DNA of 64,000 nucleotides from Amygdalobacter nucleatus (GTDB lineage Bacteria > Bacillota > Clostridia > Saccharofermentanales > Fastidiosipilaceae). Every line of letters starts with the position of its first letter. Position 1 is the stretch's first letter. The translations under genes were made by a program, and so were the position numbers. Under the pieces are notes generated by a model, which ran no database searches, was not told the origin of the DNA, and saw only the letters and a list, made by a program, of their open reading frames with translations. This document shows positions 38,422-47,070 of this stretch, in pieces. The stretch is from contig NZ_JARFNM010000001.1 of NCBI RefSeq assembly GCF_029167365.1, positions 1,356,001-1,420,000 on the forward strand, in the 5' to 3' direction.

Positions 38422-38844
38422 ATGAAACCATCTTCTTTTCAGACCACAATAGAAAATCAGTTTGACTATATCTGTAAACGTGCTATGGAAGACGAGCGAA
38501 AGAATTATATGCTTTATCTTTCAAGGATTGCAAAGCGTGAGGTGTCCTTTTCGGATGTTGGCGATTATCTTGTTAGCCAGTTTGCGACAACAGATAACTA
38601 TTCAACTGACTTTCAGATTTTTACACTCAATGGGTTATCAGTAGGCGTTGAAAATGATTTGTTGAGTGAAGCATTACGTGAGTTGCCAGACAAGAAACGT
38701 GAAATTCTACTGCTGTTTTACTTTATGGACATGAGCGATTCAGAAATTGCAGACCTGTTGAAATTGAACCGTTCTACTGTCTATCGGCATAGAACCAGTG
38801 GACTAGCCTTAATTAAAAAGTTTATGGAGGAATTTGAAGAATGA
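38422..38844 (+). CDS. orf7: Tn916 Orf7: sigma-factor-like activator
   Basis: The 140-residue protein starts at ATG 38422, with AGAAAGGGGGTGAG just upstream. The C-terminal region carries a sigma-70 region 4-type helix-turn-helix (DMSDSEIADLLKLNRSTVYRHR). In Tn916 it helps start transcription of excision and transfer genes. It overlaps orf8 by four bases. Confidence 0.9.
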   Translation: MKPSSFQTTIENQFDYICKRAMEDERKNYMLYLSRIAKREVSFSDVGDYLVSQFATTDNYSTDFQIFTLNGLSVGVENDLLSEALRELPDKKREILLLFYFMDMSDSEIADLLKLNRSTVYRHRTSGLALIKKFMEEFEE

Positions 38845-39071
38845 AAACACAATATCCTATGATTCCCTTTCCTCTCATTGTAAAGGCAACAGATGGCGAT
38901 ACCGAAGCGATTAACCAGATTCTACATCATTACAGAGGGTACATAACGAAGCGTTCCCTACGACTTATGAAAGATGAATATGGCAATCAAAGTATGGTCG
39001 TTGATGAAGTCTTACGTGGAAGAATGGAAACCAGACTGATTACAAAGATTTTGTCATTTGAAATTAAGTAA
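38841..39071 (+). CDS. orf8: Tn916 Orf8: helix-turn-helix regulator
   Basis: The 76-residue protein (MKTQYPMIPFPLIVKATDGDTEAINQIL) has a helix-turn-helix-like fold and acts with Orf7 in activating the xis/int and transfer genes. Its start overlaps the orf7 stop. Confidence 0.88.
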   Translation: MKTQYPMIPFPLIVKATDGDTEAINQILHHYRGYITKRSLRLMKDEYGNQSMVVDEVLRGRMETRLITKILSFEIK

Positions 39072-39531
39072 TATCCTCTCTCCTTTCGTGGAAGCGTGCT
39101 AAACCATTCCACGCTTCCCGAACAGGGAGGTTTGTTATTCCACCAAAGCATATTGAGCTTTCAATGTGTTTTGATAGGCTAACGAGCCATTGTTCTTTGA
39201 AAACTGAATAAAAGTAATCGAATACGTTTCGATAAGAAAAGAGCCAACGGAACTAACCGCCATGACCTATCTTATAAAGATAGCGAGCGATTCATGTTAG
39301 TGATCCGAGAAGCAATCTTTAGCAGGATTGCCTGCAACGACATTCTTATCGTGATAATGATACTCCCATACAGTCAATAGTCCGAGCGTGATAAAACCGT
39401 CGCAGGCAATGAGTATGGCTACATGAGAACCATGCAGGGGTGGAACTCCCGTGAGCTTTGCTAAAGCTGTTCGATTGCTGGTAAAACAACTTTTATGAAA
39501 TCCAAATAAGTGATTTGGAAAGGAGGATTTT
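39072..39531. other. Region between orf8 and xis with weak orf5-like frame
   Basis: The 460 bases include inverted repeats and the xis RBS (GGAAAGGAGG). A minus-strand frame of 83 residues at 39297-39548 ([16 protein letters not shown]) occupies the place called orf5 in Tn916 literature, but it has no domain and overlaps the xis start, so it is not treated as a gene here. Confidence 0.4.
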
Positions 39532-39735
39532 ATGAAGCAGACTGACATTCCTATTTGGGAACGTTATACCCTAACCATTGAAGAAGCGTCAAAATATTTT
39601 CGTATTGGCGAAAACAAGCTACGACGCTTGGCAGAGGAAAATAAAAATGCAAATTGGCTGATTATGAATGGCAATCGTATTCAGATTAAACGAAAACAAT
39701 TTGAAAAAATTATAGATACATTGGACGCAATCTAG
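39532..39735 (+). CDS. xis: Excisionase Xis-Tn916
   Basis: The 67-residue basic protein ([26 protein letters not shown]) is the Tn916 excisionase, with the conserved winged-helix core [24 protein letters not shown]. It directs Int to excise rather than integrate. It has a strong AAAGGAGG RBS and is followed by int. Confidence 0.95.
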
Positions 39736-39816
39736 CGTCGCCAAAGGGTCTTGTATATGATAAAATAGTATTAAGTCGTATCAAGGCTCTTTCCATAAAG
39801 GAAAGGAGCAAATGCC

Positions 39817-41034
39817 ATGTCAGAAAAAAGACGTGACAATAAAGGTCGAATCTTAAAGACTGGAGAGAGCCAACGAAAAGACGGAAGATACTTATACAAA
39901 TATATAGATTCATTTGGAGAACCGCAATTTGTTTACTCGTGGAAACTTGTGGCTACAGACCGAGTACCAGCAGGAAAGCGTGATTGTATCTCACTTAGAG
40001 AGAAAATCGCAGAGTTACAGAAAGACATTCATGATGGTATTGATGTTGTAGGAAAGAAAATGACACTCTGCCAGCTTTACGCAAAACAGAACGCTCAAAG
40101 ACCAAAGGTTAGAAAAAACACTGAAACTGGACGCAAATATCTTATGGATATTTTGAAGAAAGACAAGTTAGGTGTAAGAAGTATTGACAGTATTAAGCCA
40201 TCAGACGCTAAAGAATGGGCTATTAGAATGAGTGAAAATGGTTATGCTTATCAAACCATCAATAACTACAAACGTTCTTTAAAGGCTTCATTCTATATTG
40301 CTATACAAGATGATTGTGTTCGGAAGAATCCATTTGACTTTCAACTGAAAGCAGTTCTTGATGATGATACTGTCCCTAAGACCGTACTAACAGAAGAACA
40401 GGAAGAAAAACTGTTAGCCTTTGCAAAAGCTGATAAAACCTACAGCAAAAATTATGATGAAATTCTGATACTCTTAAAAACAGGTCTTCGTATTTCAGAG
40501 TTTGGTGGTTTGACACTTCCAGATTTAGATTTTGAGAATCGTCTTGTCAATATAGACCATCAGCTATTGAGAGATACTGAAATTGGGTACTACATTGAAA
40601 CACCAAAGACCAAAAGTGGCGAACGTCAAGTTCCTATGGTTGAAGAAGCCTATCAAGCATTTAAGCGAGTGTTAGCGAATCGAAAGAATGATAAGCGTGT
40701 TGAGATTGATGGATATAGTGATTTCCTCTTTCTTAATAGAAAGAACTATCCAAAAGTGGCAAGTGATTACAACGGCATGATGAAAGGTCTTGTTAAGAAA
40801 TACAATAAGTATAACGAGGATAAATTGCCACACATCACTCCACATAGTTTGCGACATACATTCTGTACCAACTATGCAAATGCAGGAATGAATCCAAAGG
40901 CATTACAGTACATTATGGGACATGCTAATATAGCCATGACGCTGAACTATTACGCACATGCAACATTCGATTCTGCAATGGCAGAAATGAAACGCTTGAA
41001 TAAAGAGAAGCAACAGGAGCGTCTTGTTGCTTAG
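39817..41034 (+). CDS. int: Tyrosine integrase Int-Tn916
   Basis: The 405-residue site-specific recombinase catalyses excision and insertion of the transposon. It has an N-terminal arm-binding domain, a core-binding domain, and a catalytic domain with Arg in TGLRISEF, the H-x-x-R motif in HSLRHTFCTNYANAG and the nucleophile Tyr379 in LNYYAHAT, counted from the end of the protein. RBS GAAAGGAG lies upstream. Complete and probably active. Confidence 0.97.
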   Translation: MSEKRRDNKGRILKTGESQRKDGRYLYKYIDSFGEPQFVYSWKLVATDRVPAGKRDCISLREKIAELQKDIHDGIDVVGKKMTLCQLYAKQNAQRPKVRKNTETGRKYLMDILKKDKLGVRSIDSIKPSDAKEWAIRMSENGYAYQTINNYKRSLKASFYIAIQDDCVRKNPFDFQLKAVLDDDTVPKTVLTEEQEEKLLAFAKADKTYSKNYDEILILLKTGLRISEFGGLTLPDLDFENRLVNIDHQLLRDTEIGYYIETPKTKSGERQVPMVEEAYQAFKRVLANRKNDKRVEIDGYSDFLFLNRKNYPKVASDYNGMMKGLVKKYNKYNEDKLPHITPHSLRHTFCTNYANAGMNPKALQYIMGHANIAMTLNYYAHATFDSAMAEMKRLNKEKQQERLVA

Positions 41035-41210
41035 TAGTACAAATGAATTTACTACTTATTTACCACTTCTGACAGCTAAGACATGAGGAAATATGCAAAG
41101 AAACGTGAAGTATCTTCCTACAGTAAAAATACTCGAAAGCACATAGAATAAGGCTTTACGAGCATTTAAGAAAATATAAAAAGATAATTAGAAATTTATA
41201 CTTTGTTTAA

Positions 41211-41228
41211 TTTAAAAATAAAAATACT
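41211..41228. other. attR: right junction of the Tn916-type element
   Basis: The Tn916 right end (tttatactttgtttaattt) runs through aaaaata (41220-41226) into the host sequence ACT TTG GAT CTA. The frame of aaa-aat-act-ttg-gat continues the left-hand codons AAA AAT, showing that one gene was split. Confidence 0.85.
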
Positions 41229-41585
41229 TTGGATCTATCTGAGCTTAGGCTTGCGTTCTCCGAATCCCTCGACTATTTAAAGTTAAGCGATGTAAGTACC
41301 CATATAGATTGGGAAATGAGTGGAAAGTTTGATGCCAAGTACTGTCTTAATCTCTATGAAATTTTTCAATATGCTTTAGAATTTTATATGCCTGGTATTG
41401 ACTCTCTTTATATAAAGCTTTATATGGATGAGAATGCTCCAGTGTTAAGTATAAAAATTAAAGGAGCAAAGCCTAAATCTTTTTTAGATAAGTACAAAGA
41501 TACTTACTCAAAAGACGATATTTTAATTGACGAAGATATAGTAGATGATGAAATTAATCTATGTATATCTCTTGGAAGGAGGTAG
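41229..41585 (+). pseudogene. 7TM sensor protein, 3' part, separated by Tn916-type insertion
   Basis: Residues 430-547 of the disrupted sensor gene. The frame lacks its own ATG and RBS; the apparent start is TTG, which encodes Leu in the intact gene. The segment (LDLSELRLAFSESLDYLKLS; NLYEIFQYALEFYMPG) resembles the ATP-binding part of a histidine kinase, but without a clear N or G box, so the protein may be a non-catalytic sensor. The stop is two bases upstream of the next kinase start. Expression of this part now depends on readthrough from the transposon. Confidence 0.85.
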
Positions 41586-41587
41586 CT

Positions 41588-42877
41588 ATGACGCTTATAA
41601 ATCTAAGCAGCTACAACCTTGTCCTTCTATTTATCTTTAACACCGCCATCTTAGTTGCAAGTGTAAAGATTGTTGTCGATACAGCAAATAGCAAATTACA
41701 CGCCAAGTACTTTGTGCATAGTATATTCATCTTTTCATTGAGTTTTTTCTCTATGCAAATTTTGGCAGAGATTGGAACTGGCAGACTCTACATCGCAAAA
41801 CCTATGGTGGACCTTCCCGTTTACTTATTTATAGTCTACGATTTGTGCCTCTGCATATTCGAAATTATCTTTGCCATAAGTTTTATAAAGAACAAGAACA
41901 GAGTCATAGGCAAGAACTCCATAAAGGAAAGTATGGATAACCTCCCTGACGGTATATGTTTTTCAAAATTAGATGGAACACCTCTTTTGGTAAATAGAGT
42001 AATGCAGGATATTAGCTACGCAGTATTCGGAAACATGTTAGTTAACGATGTGGTCTGTGCAGAAGATATAAGAAATAATAAAATAAAAAAGGAAGCTCGC
42101 ATCTTGCAAAAGGATCCCCTCATAGTAGAAGCTCTGGGAGATATTTGGCATATAAAGATAATCCTCCACGAAAATGTGAGAGAAACCTTGGCTTACAAAA
42201 TCACCCTTGAGTGGGGTCTGTACCAAGAGATTGAAGAAAAGAATAGGCAGATTGAAAAGATTAACCAAAGTCTCAAAGAATATCATAAGAATGTGGGAGA
42301 ATACACTCGACAAAAGGAAATCTTACAGGCTAAGGTCAAGATTCACGACAAAATTGGTCAATCACTAATCTATTTTAAAAGATACTTGGATATGGACAAA
42401 AAGACTAAGGAAGATCGGGATAAGCTCATAAATTTATGGATGGCGAGCCTTGTAATGCTAAACGAAAAAGAAGATTTCTTAAGTGAAAAGGATGATTCTT
42501 CGAAGAATGAAGCAAAATTTGAAAAACTCATATTCACCGCAAAAGATATCGGAGTTGCGGTCCATTTAGATGGTGAAACTCCAAAGGATGAAGGTGACCT
42601 AAATCTCTTAATCGATATAGTTCACGAGGCGCTTAACAATGCCATTCGCCACGGTCAAGCTAAAAATATATGGATTAAATTAGATGAAGGAGATTTAAAT
42701 ATCCATTGCAAGATAAGAAACGACGGAATATTATCCAAAGAGCCGATAAAAGAAAAGGGCGGTCTCAAAAATATCCATCAAAGGATAAAAAGTTTTGGCG
42801 GTAAGATGAATATAGAACTTAATCCACAATTCACCTTGGACCTATCCTGGCCAAAAGGAGGAAACTATGACCTATAA
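41588..42877 (+). CDS. Sensor histidine kinase (HisKA_3 / NarX-like)
   Basis: The 429-residue protein starts at ATG 41588 with GGAAGGAGG upstream; a longer frame from 41561 is less likely. Four hydrophobic segments lie in the first 115 residues. A PAS-like region follows (PDGICFSKLDGTPLLV), then a dimerisation segment (KVKIHDKIGQSLIYFKRYL) whose His is the likely phosphorylation site. The C-terminal ATPase has an N box (HEALNNAIRHGQA) and G box (GGLKNIHQRIKSFGG). It probably phosphorylates the response regulator that overlaps it by eleven bases. Confidence 0.88.
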   Translation: MTLINLSSYNLVLLFIFNTAILVASVKIVVDTANSKLHAKYFVHSIFIFSLSFFSMQILAEIGTGRLYIAKPMVDLPVYLFIVYDLCLCIFEIIFAISFIKNKNRVIGKNSIKESMDNLPDGICFSKLDGTPLLVNRVMQDISYAVFGNMLVNDVVCAEDIRNNKIKKEARILQKDPLIVEALGDIWHIKIILHENVRETLAYKITLEWGLYQEIEEKNRQIEKINQSLKEYHKNVGEYTRQKEILQAKVKIHDKIGQSLIYFKRYLDMDKKTKEDRDKLINLWMASLVMLNEKEDFLSEKDDSSKNEAKFEKLIFTAKDIGVAVHLDGETPKDEGDLNLLIDIVHEALNNAIRHGQAKNIWIKLDEGDLNIHCKIRNDGILSKEPIKEKGGLKNIHQRIKSFGGKMNIELNPQFTLDLSWPKGGNYDL

Positions 42878-43493
42878 AATAATGATTGTAGACGATCAGT
42901 TCGTCTCCAGAGAAATGTTTAAGCTATACATCAGCCAATGCGCGGACTACGAAGTTGTCTACTGCGTCGACACCGCCATGTTTGCAGATACCTATGTGCT
43001 AAATACTAAACTCGACCTGGTGATTATGGACATACTGATGCAGGACGGATCCAATGGACTCGATGCAGCGGCTAAAATAAAGAAATTAAAACCAGAACTA
43101 AAAATAATCGCCGTTACGAGCATGCCAGAAGTATCCTGGATGGATAGAGCAAAAGAGATTGGCATAGAAAGTTTTTGGTACAAAGAAGTATCAGAAGAGA
43201 CAATTTTAGAAATAATCGAAAGGACATTAAATGGGGAGTCCATCTATCCAATTAAAACTCCAGAGGTTAAATTGGGGATGACTAAATCCACCGACCTAAC
43301 TCCGAGGGAGATTCAAGTCTTAAGGCTACTTACCACAGGTGTTGGAAACGACGAAATCGCCGACAGCTTAGGCATCTCACTAAACACGGTGAAGACCCAC
43401 ATAAAACATCTCATAGAAAAGACAGGATTTTCAAGTAGAACGCAACTTGCAATTCAAGCACGGATTACTGGATTTGTCATAGAAGACGATTAA
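42867..43493 (+). CDS. LuxR/NarL-type response regulator
   Basis: The 208-residue protein has a receiver domain with acidic residues Asp9/Asp10, phospho-acceptor Asp55 (DLVIMDILM), Thr85 and Lys107. A LuxR-type helix-turn-helix follows at about 140-200 (LTPREIQVLRLLTTGVGNDEIAD). It overlaps the kinase gene by eleven bases, so the pair is translated together. A terminator follows at 43515. It probably controls the island's lipoprotein, stalk, zinc-ribbon and SPFH genes, but no binding site was found. Confidence 0.92.
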   Translation: MTYKIMIVDDQFVSREMFKLYISQCADYEVVYCVDTAMFADTYVLNTKLDLVIMDILMQDGSNGLDAAAKIKKLKPELKIIAVTSMPEVSWMDRAKEIGIESFWYKEVSEETILEIIERTLNGESIYPIKTPEVKLGMTKSTDLTPREIQVLRLLTTGVGNDEIADSLGISLNTVKTHIKHLIEKTGFSSRTQLAIQARITGFVIEDD

Positions 43494-43514
43494 AAAATTA
43501 AAAGATATTAAAAA

Positions 43515-43543
43515 AGGGCTAAACGATAAGCCCTAATTTTTTA
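43515..43543 (+). terminator. Terminator of the two-component operon
   Basis: A 6-bp stem (AGGGCT / AGCCCT) with an 8-base loop is followed by AATTTTTT. It marks the right edge of the island before the convergent beta-phosphoglucomutase gene. Confidence 0.7.
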
Positions 43544-43594
43544 CAACATTTTTATTTTATCTTTTTCATAGGAAATCCCTCATAACCCCATATC

Positions 43595-44233
43595 TTATTT
43601 CCGATTAACTATTTTCAGTAAATCACTCAAAAAATAAAGCTGATAATTAACTCTGTCTAACTCCCTAGCTGAGCCAATTCCTGCCACTTGAAAGCCACCT
43701 CGAATTGCAGCCTCTACGCCAGCTTCCGCATCTTCTACCACTAAGCAATCTGCTGGCTGCATCTCTAATTTTTGCGCTGCCAACAGAAATACTTCTGGAT
43801 CTGGCTTAGAGTGTTTGATCTGATTACCATCAATGATGGCTGTGAAAAAGTCGGCAATCTGCAATTTGTCCACAATGAGCTGCGTGTTTTTACTTGATGA
43901 ACCAATTGCCAATTGCAAGCCCTTTTCACTTAATTCAGTAAGTACAGCTTTAGCGCCGCTTGCTAAATCTTTTTCCGTCATCTTATCTAAGTATTTGCGA
44001 TATATCGTGTTCTTGCACTCAGCTAAAGCAACTTTTTCAGAATCAGTGAATGTTCTGTTCGCCTTTTGCAAAATTATCTCTAAGCTAGCCATTCTCGAAA
44101 CGCCACGCAATTTTTCATTGATTTTATGATTGAACGGGATTTTTAGTTCATCTGCTATAGCTTTCCAAGCTAAATAATGAAATTCATCTGTCTGGCACAA
44201 AACGCCGTCTAAATCAAAGATAATTGCTTTCAT
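43595..44233 (-). CDS. pgmB: Beta-phosphoglucomutase
   Basis: The 212-residue HAD-family enzyme converts beta-glucose 1-phosphate to glucose 6-phosphate. The start MKAIIFDLDGVLCQTDEFHY holds the nucleophile Asp7 and Asp9; the EKLRGVSRMASLEIIL segment is the subfamily's substrate loop; DCLVVEDAEAG is motif IV. Its start overlaps the stop of the GH31 gene by one base (TAATG). The substrate is the product of the GH65 enzyme encoded in the divergent operon. Confidence 0.93.
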   Translation of the reverse strand: MKAIIFDLDGVLCQTDEFHYLAWKAIADELKIPFNHKINEKLRGVSRMASLEIILQKANRTFTDSEKVALAECKNTIYRKYLDKMTEKDLASGAKAVLTELSEKGLQLAIGSSSKNTQLIVDKLQIADFFTAIIDGNQIKHSKPDPEVFLLAAQKLEMQPADCLVVEDAEAGVEAAIRGGFQVAGIGSARELDRVNYQLYFLSDLLKIVNRK

Positions 44234-46221
44234 TATCTTCCTCCCTGCTCATTCAGTCGATATATCTCAACCGGCATATCAGTAGAATTTTCCAACTGAA
44301 CACTATTAGCTTCCCAATTACAATTTAGTACTGTCCTATCAACTGAAAATGTTTGTTTCCCTGAATTTCCTGCTAATAGCAACAACATTTTGTGAGAGTC
44401 TACAATGGGTTGACCTAATTCACTAAAGCTACTTGCATTTAGTAGTACGCCATAGCCACCTCTAACAAAAACAGGAAATTTCATCTGAGGTGTAGTCAAA
44501 ATTGTTTGTTCTCCACTGTAATGTTCACCTGTAAACAAGGCATACCACTCACCAGCAGGTAAATAGACATGTCTAATTACCTGATTCTCCTCAAGTAATG
44601 GAGCAACAAGCAACGCCTCACCAAATAAATATTCATCTTCAATATCATAAACTCGCTCATCATGCGGCCAATCATATACGAGCATACGCATCATTGGTTG
44701 ATTAGCTTTAGCACACTTTGCAGCTGTATCCAGTATATAAGGCTGTAAATTCATGCGTAGCCAATGCCAAAAACGCATTTCAGTGACAAATCCAGGCGCA
44801 TTATACACGGCAGCCATATTCCATGGGCTACGTTCATTATTTCCTTTAGCACCTGGCATAATTTCCTTAAACTGGCCGCCATCAGGTTCCGAATGCCACT
44901 GCATAATTGGCGTGAAAGAAGCGAACATCGTAGCTCTCCGATACAAATCAAGTGTTGGCAATGGCCCAGCAAAACCAGCTATGTCAAATCCCCAATATAT
45001 AATTCCACTCATACCAGCACTTAAACCAGCCGCAAGTACATGTTGTAGCTCTGCATTGGTCGACTGTTGATCTCCAGCCCAATGACATGGTGTAGTATGT
45101 TGACCCATAAATCCAGCACGGCTAAACAACACTCGTTTATCGCCTAAAAATTTTGTATATGCCTGTGTATATTGCTGTGGATAGTAATTACGACTTTTAT
45201 CTCCTGTACTGCCATCATAAAAGCACACATCATCACCGCAAATAAATTCTCCTCCGTCCGCCTTAAATCCATCAACACCCATATCAAGTAAATATTGTCG
45301 TTTACCAAACCAAGCTTTACATGTTTCAGGATTGGTAAAATCTGGAATTAACGACCCTGAAAACCAGTGGCCTTCTGGTATTTCGTATGGTGAACCATCT
45401 GCATTTTGTACACAAAGTCTTCGTTTAACAGCATCTAAGCGGTCTAAATCATTTTGCAGATTTCTTACTTCATCATCGCCTTGCAATTTATAAACAGGCA
45501 CCTGCCACAAGAGTAAATGCAAACCAGCAGCATGCAATTTGTCGATCATTGCTTTAGGAGCAGGCCAATAAGCACTAGTTGAATAATCGAAATCAGAGCT
45601 TACAAAAGCAGCTCCGTCGGTTTTAACCTGGTACTTAGCTCCATTAAAGATGTAGAATGTTGCCTCATCGCTCCAAGCTTCTAGAACTAAAACACTGGCG
45701 GGAAATTTATATTTATGTAAAAGTTCGACTTGTTTTTCCGTTACTGCTTGTGTATTCCAATGATTAGCAGAAATCCACGGTCCAAATACCCATGCTGGTG
45801 GTAGAACCGCTTGACCAGATAAAGCCATATAGTCCGCAATCAACTTGGCTGGTAAGCCAAAATTAAACGCAAACTCACAATCACGTGGAACCTTAATCTT
45901 TATAATGTTATCTTCCGTAAAATCGAATTGTAATTTGCTACCTGTAAAGGCACAAACAGAAAATCCAGTATCTGTAAAAAAGAAAGGAGCAGGGCAATAG
46001 CTCTGATTGCCCTGATTGCAAAATTTTTCTTCAACCAAAATAGTCAAAACACGCCCATTTTGATTCACTCCATCATAGCGCTCGCCCAAGCCGTAAATGT
46101 AAGCGTAATTTACATTGATTATCAATTCTTCTGAGCTATCATTCCAACAAAGTTGTATTTTTTGCTTTGAATTTGGCAATGTAAAAACTGTTTCAGGCAC
46201 GCTTGCTTTCCATCGAATCAT
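44233..46221 (-). CDS. GH31 family alpha-glycosidase
   Basis: The 662-residue protein has the GH31 catalytic barrel after an N-terminal beta domain. The nucleophile lies in VDGFKADGGEF and the acid/base in HWAGDQQS. It begins VFGPWISANHWNT in the usual place before the catalytic domain. GH31 enzymes cleave terminal alpha-glucosides or alpha-xylosides. The substrate is not decided by sequence; the neighbouring GH65 and beta-phosphoglucomutase favour an alpha-glucoside. No signal peptide, so it works in the cytoplasm on imported sugar. Confidence 0.88.
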   Translation of the reverse strand: MIRWKASVPETVFTLPNSKQKIQLCWNDSSEELIINVNYAYIYGLGERYDGVNQNGRVLTILVEEKFCNQGNQSYCPAPFFFTDTGFSVCAFTGSKLQFDFTEDNIIKIKVPRDCEFAFNFGLPAKLIADYMALSGQAVLPPAWVFGPWISANHWNTQAVTEKQVELLHKYKFPASVLVLEAWSDEATFYIFNGAKYQVKTDGAAFVSSDFDYSTSAYWPAPKAMIDKLHAAGLHLLLWQVPVYKLQGDDEVRNLQNDLDRLDAVKRRLCVQNADGSPYEIPEGHWFSGSLIPDFTNPETCKAWFGKRQYLLDMGVDGFKADGGEFICGDDVCFYDGSTGDKSRNYYPQQYTQAYTKFLGDKRVLFSRAGFMGQHTTPCHWAGDQQSTNAELQHVLAAGLSAGMSGIIYWGFDIAGFAGPLPTLDLYRRATMFASFTPIMQWHSEPDGGQFKEIMPGAKGNNERSPWNMAAVYNAPGFVTEMRFWHWLRMNLQPYILDTAAKCAKANQPMMRMLVYDWPHDERVYDIEDEYLFGEALLVAPLLEENQVIRHVYLPAGEWYALFTGEHYSGEQTILTTPQMKFPVFVRGGYGVLLNASSFSELGQPIVDSHKMLLLLAGNSGKQTFSVDRTVLNCNWEANSVQLENSTDMPVEIYRLNEQGGR

Positions 46222-46224
46222 AAA

Positions 46225-47070
46225 TTACCCCTTTACACCGCCAAGGTTCAAACCCTCTTTGAAATATTTCTGAGCTAAAATATACACAACTAATATAGGT
46301 ATGATTGAAATCAATGCACCTGCCATCGTTAAATTATATTGATTCTTGTATTGTCCAGATAACGTACTAAGTAATAGTGGCAAAGTGAATTTGCTTCGGT
46401 CACTCAATAATACTAACGGCAACAAATAATCATTCCACATATCCATAAATGACAAAATAGCCAATGTAGCTAAGGTGCTTCCGCTCATAGGTAAAACAAT
46501 TTTGAAAAAGATTTTCCACATACTTGCACCATCAATTACAGCCGCTTCAATATACGCATCATTAATAGTCATCATTCGCTGCCGCAACATAAATATCGCA
46601 AAAGCATTAAATAACTGCAAAAACAAAAAGCTATTCAAACTATTTGTTAAATTCAATTTCGTCATAATAATGAACAATGGTATAAAAGTTATTTGCGCTG
46701 GAATCATTAATGCCGTAACGTAAATCCCAAACACAGTGTTCCTACCTCTGAATGGAATTTTCGTAAGAGCAAAAGCTGCCATAGCTGCACATAACAATCT
46801 TAAAGCCGTGCATGCTACGGATATATAAAAGCTATTCATAATAGAGCTCATAAACTCTGGCATGGCAAGCAACTTTTTATAAGCTGTCAATGTCGGATTT
46901 TTAGGTATCCACTGTACAGGAATACTCATAATAGCCCCTTTACCTTTTAAGCTAGTTATAATCATCCAATAAAATGGTATACAGACGATTACTGCAACTA
47001 AAAGACCTAGGATATAAAAAATAACTTTACTCAACCTTTTTTTCTGTTTTAGCCCTATTTTAATCATCAT
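46225..47070 (-). CDS. Carbohydrate ABC transporter permease (MalG type)
   Basis: The 281-residue permease has six hydrophobic segments, an EAA loop (YIEAAVIDGASMWKIFFKIVLPMSGSTL) and the MalG-type C-terminus (QKYFKEGLNLGGVKG). Its start overlaps the end of the upstream permease by about ten bases. No ATPase gene is present in the cluster. Confidence 0.93.
   Translation of the reverse strand: MMIKIGLKQKKRLSKVIFYILGLLVAVIVCIPFYWMIITSLKGKGAIMSIPVQWIPKNPTLTAYKKLLAMPEFMSSIMNSFYISVACTALRLLCAAMAAFALTKIPFRGRNTVFGIYVTALMIPAQITFIPLFIIMTKLNLTNSLNSFLFLQLFNAFAIFMLRQRMMTINDAYIEAAVIDGASMWKIFFKIVLPMSGSTLATLAILSFMDMWNDYLLPLVLLSDRSKFTLPLLLSTLSGQYKNQYNLTMAGALISIIPILVVYILAQKYFKEGLNLGGVKG

Larger units (their letters stand above)
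23185..41225 (+). mobile_element. Tn916-family conjugative transposon (ICE) carrying tet(M)
   Basis: The element is about 18.04 kb, close to the 18.03 kb of Tn916, with genes in the standard order: orf24-type leader, orf23, 22, 21, oriT, orf20, 19, 18, 17, 16, 15, 14, 13, orf12, tet(M), orf6, orf9, orf7, orf8, xis and int. All conjugation genes appear open and full length, so it could be transfer-competent. It is inserted in the same direction as the sensor operon it interrupts, with tet(M) as its only resistance gene. It lies inside a foreign island, so two transfer events are nested. Confidence 0.95.

Noticed and set aside
39297-39548. Minus-strand 83-residue frame in the Tn916 orf5 position
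   Set aside because: It overlaps the xis start, has no recognisable domain or good RBS, and I could not confirm expression, so it is only mentioned in the region entry.
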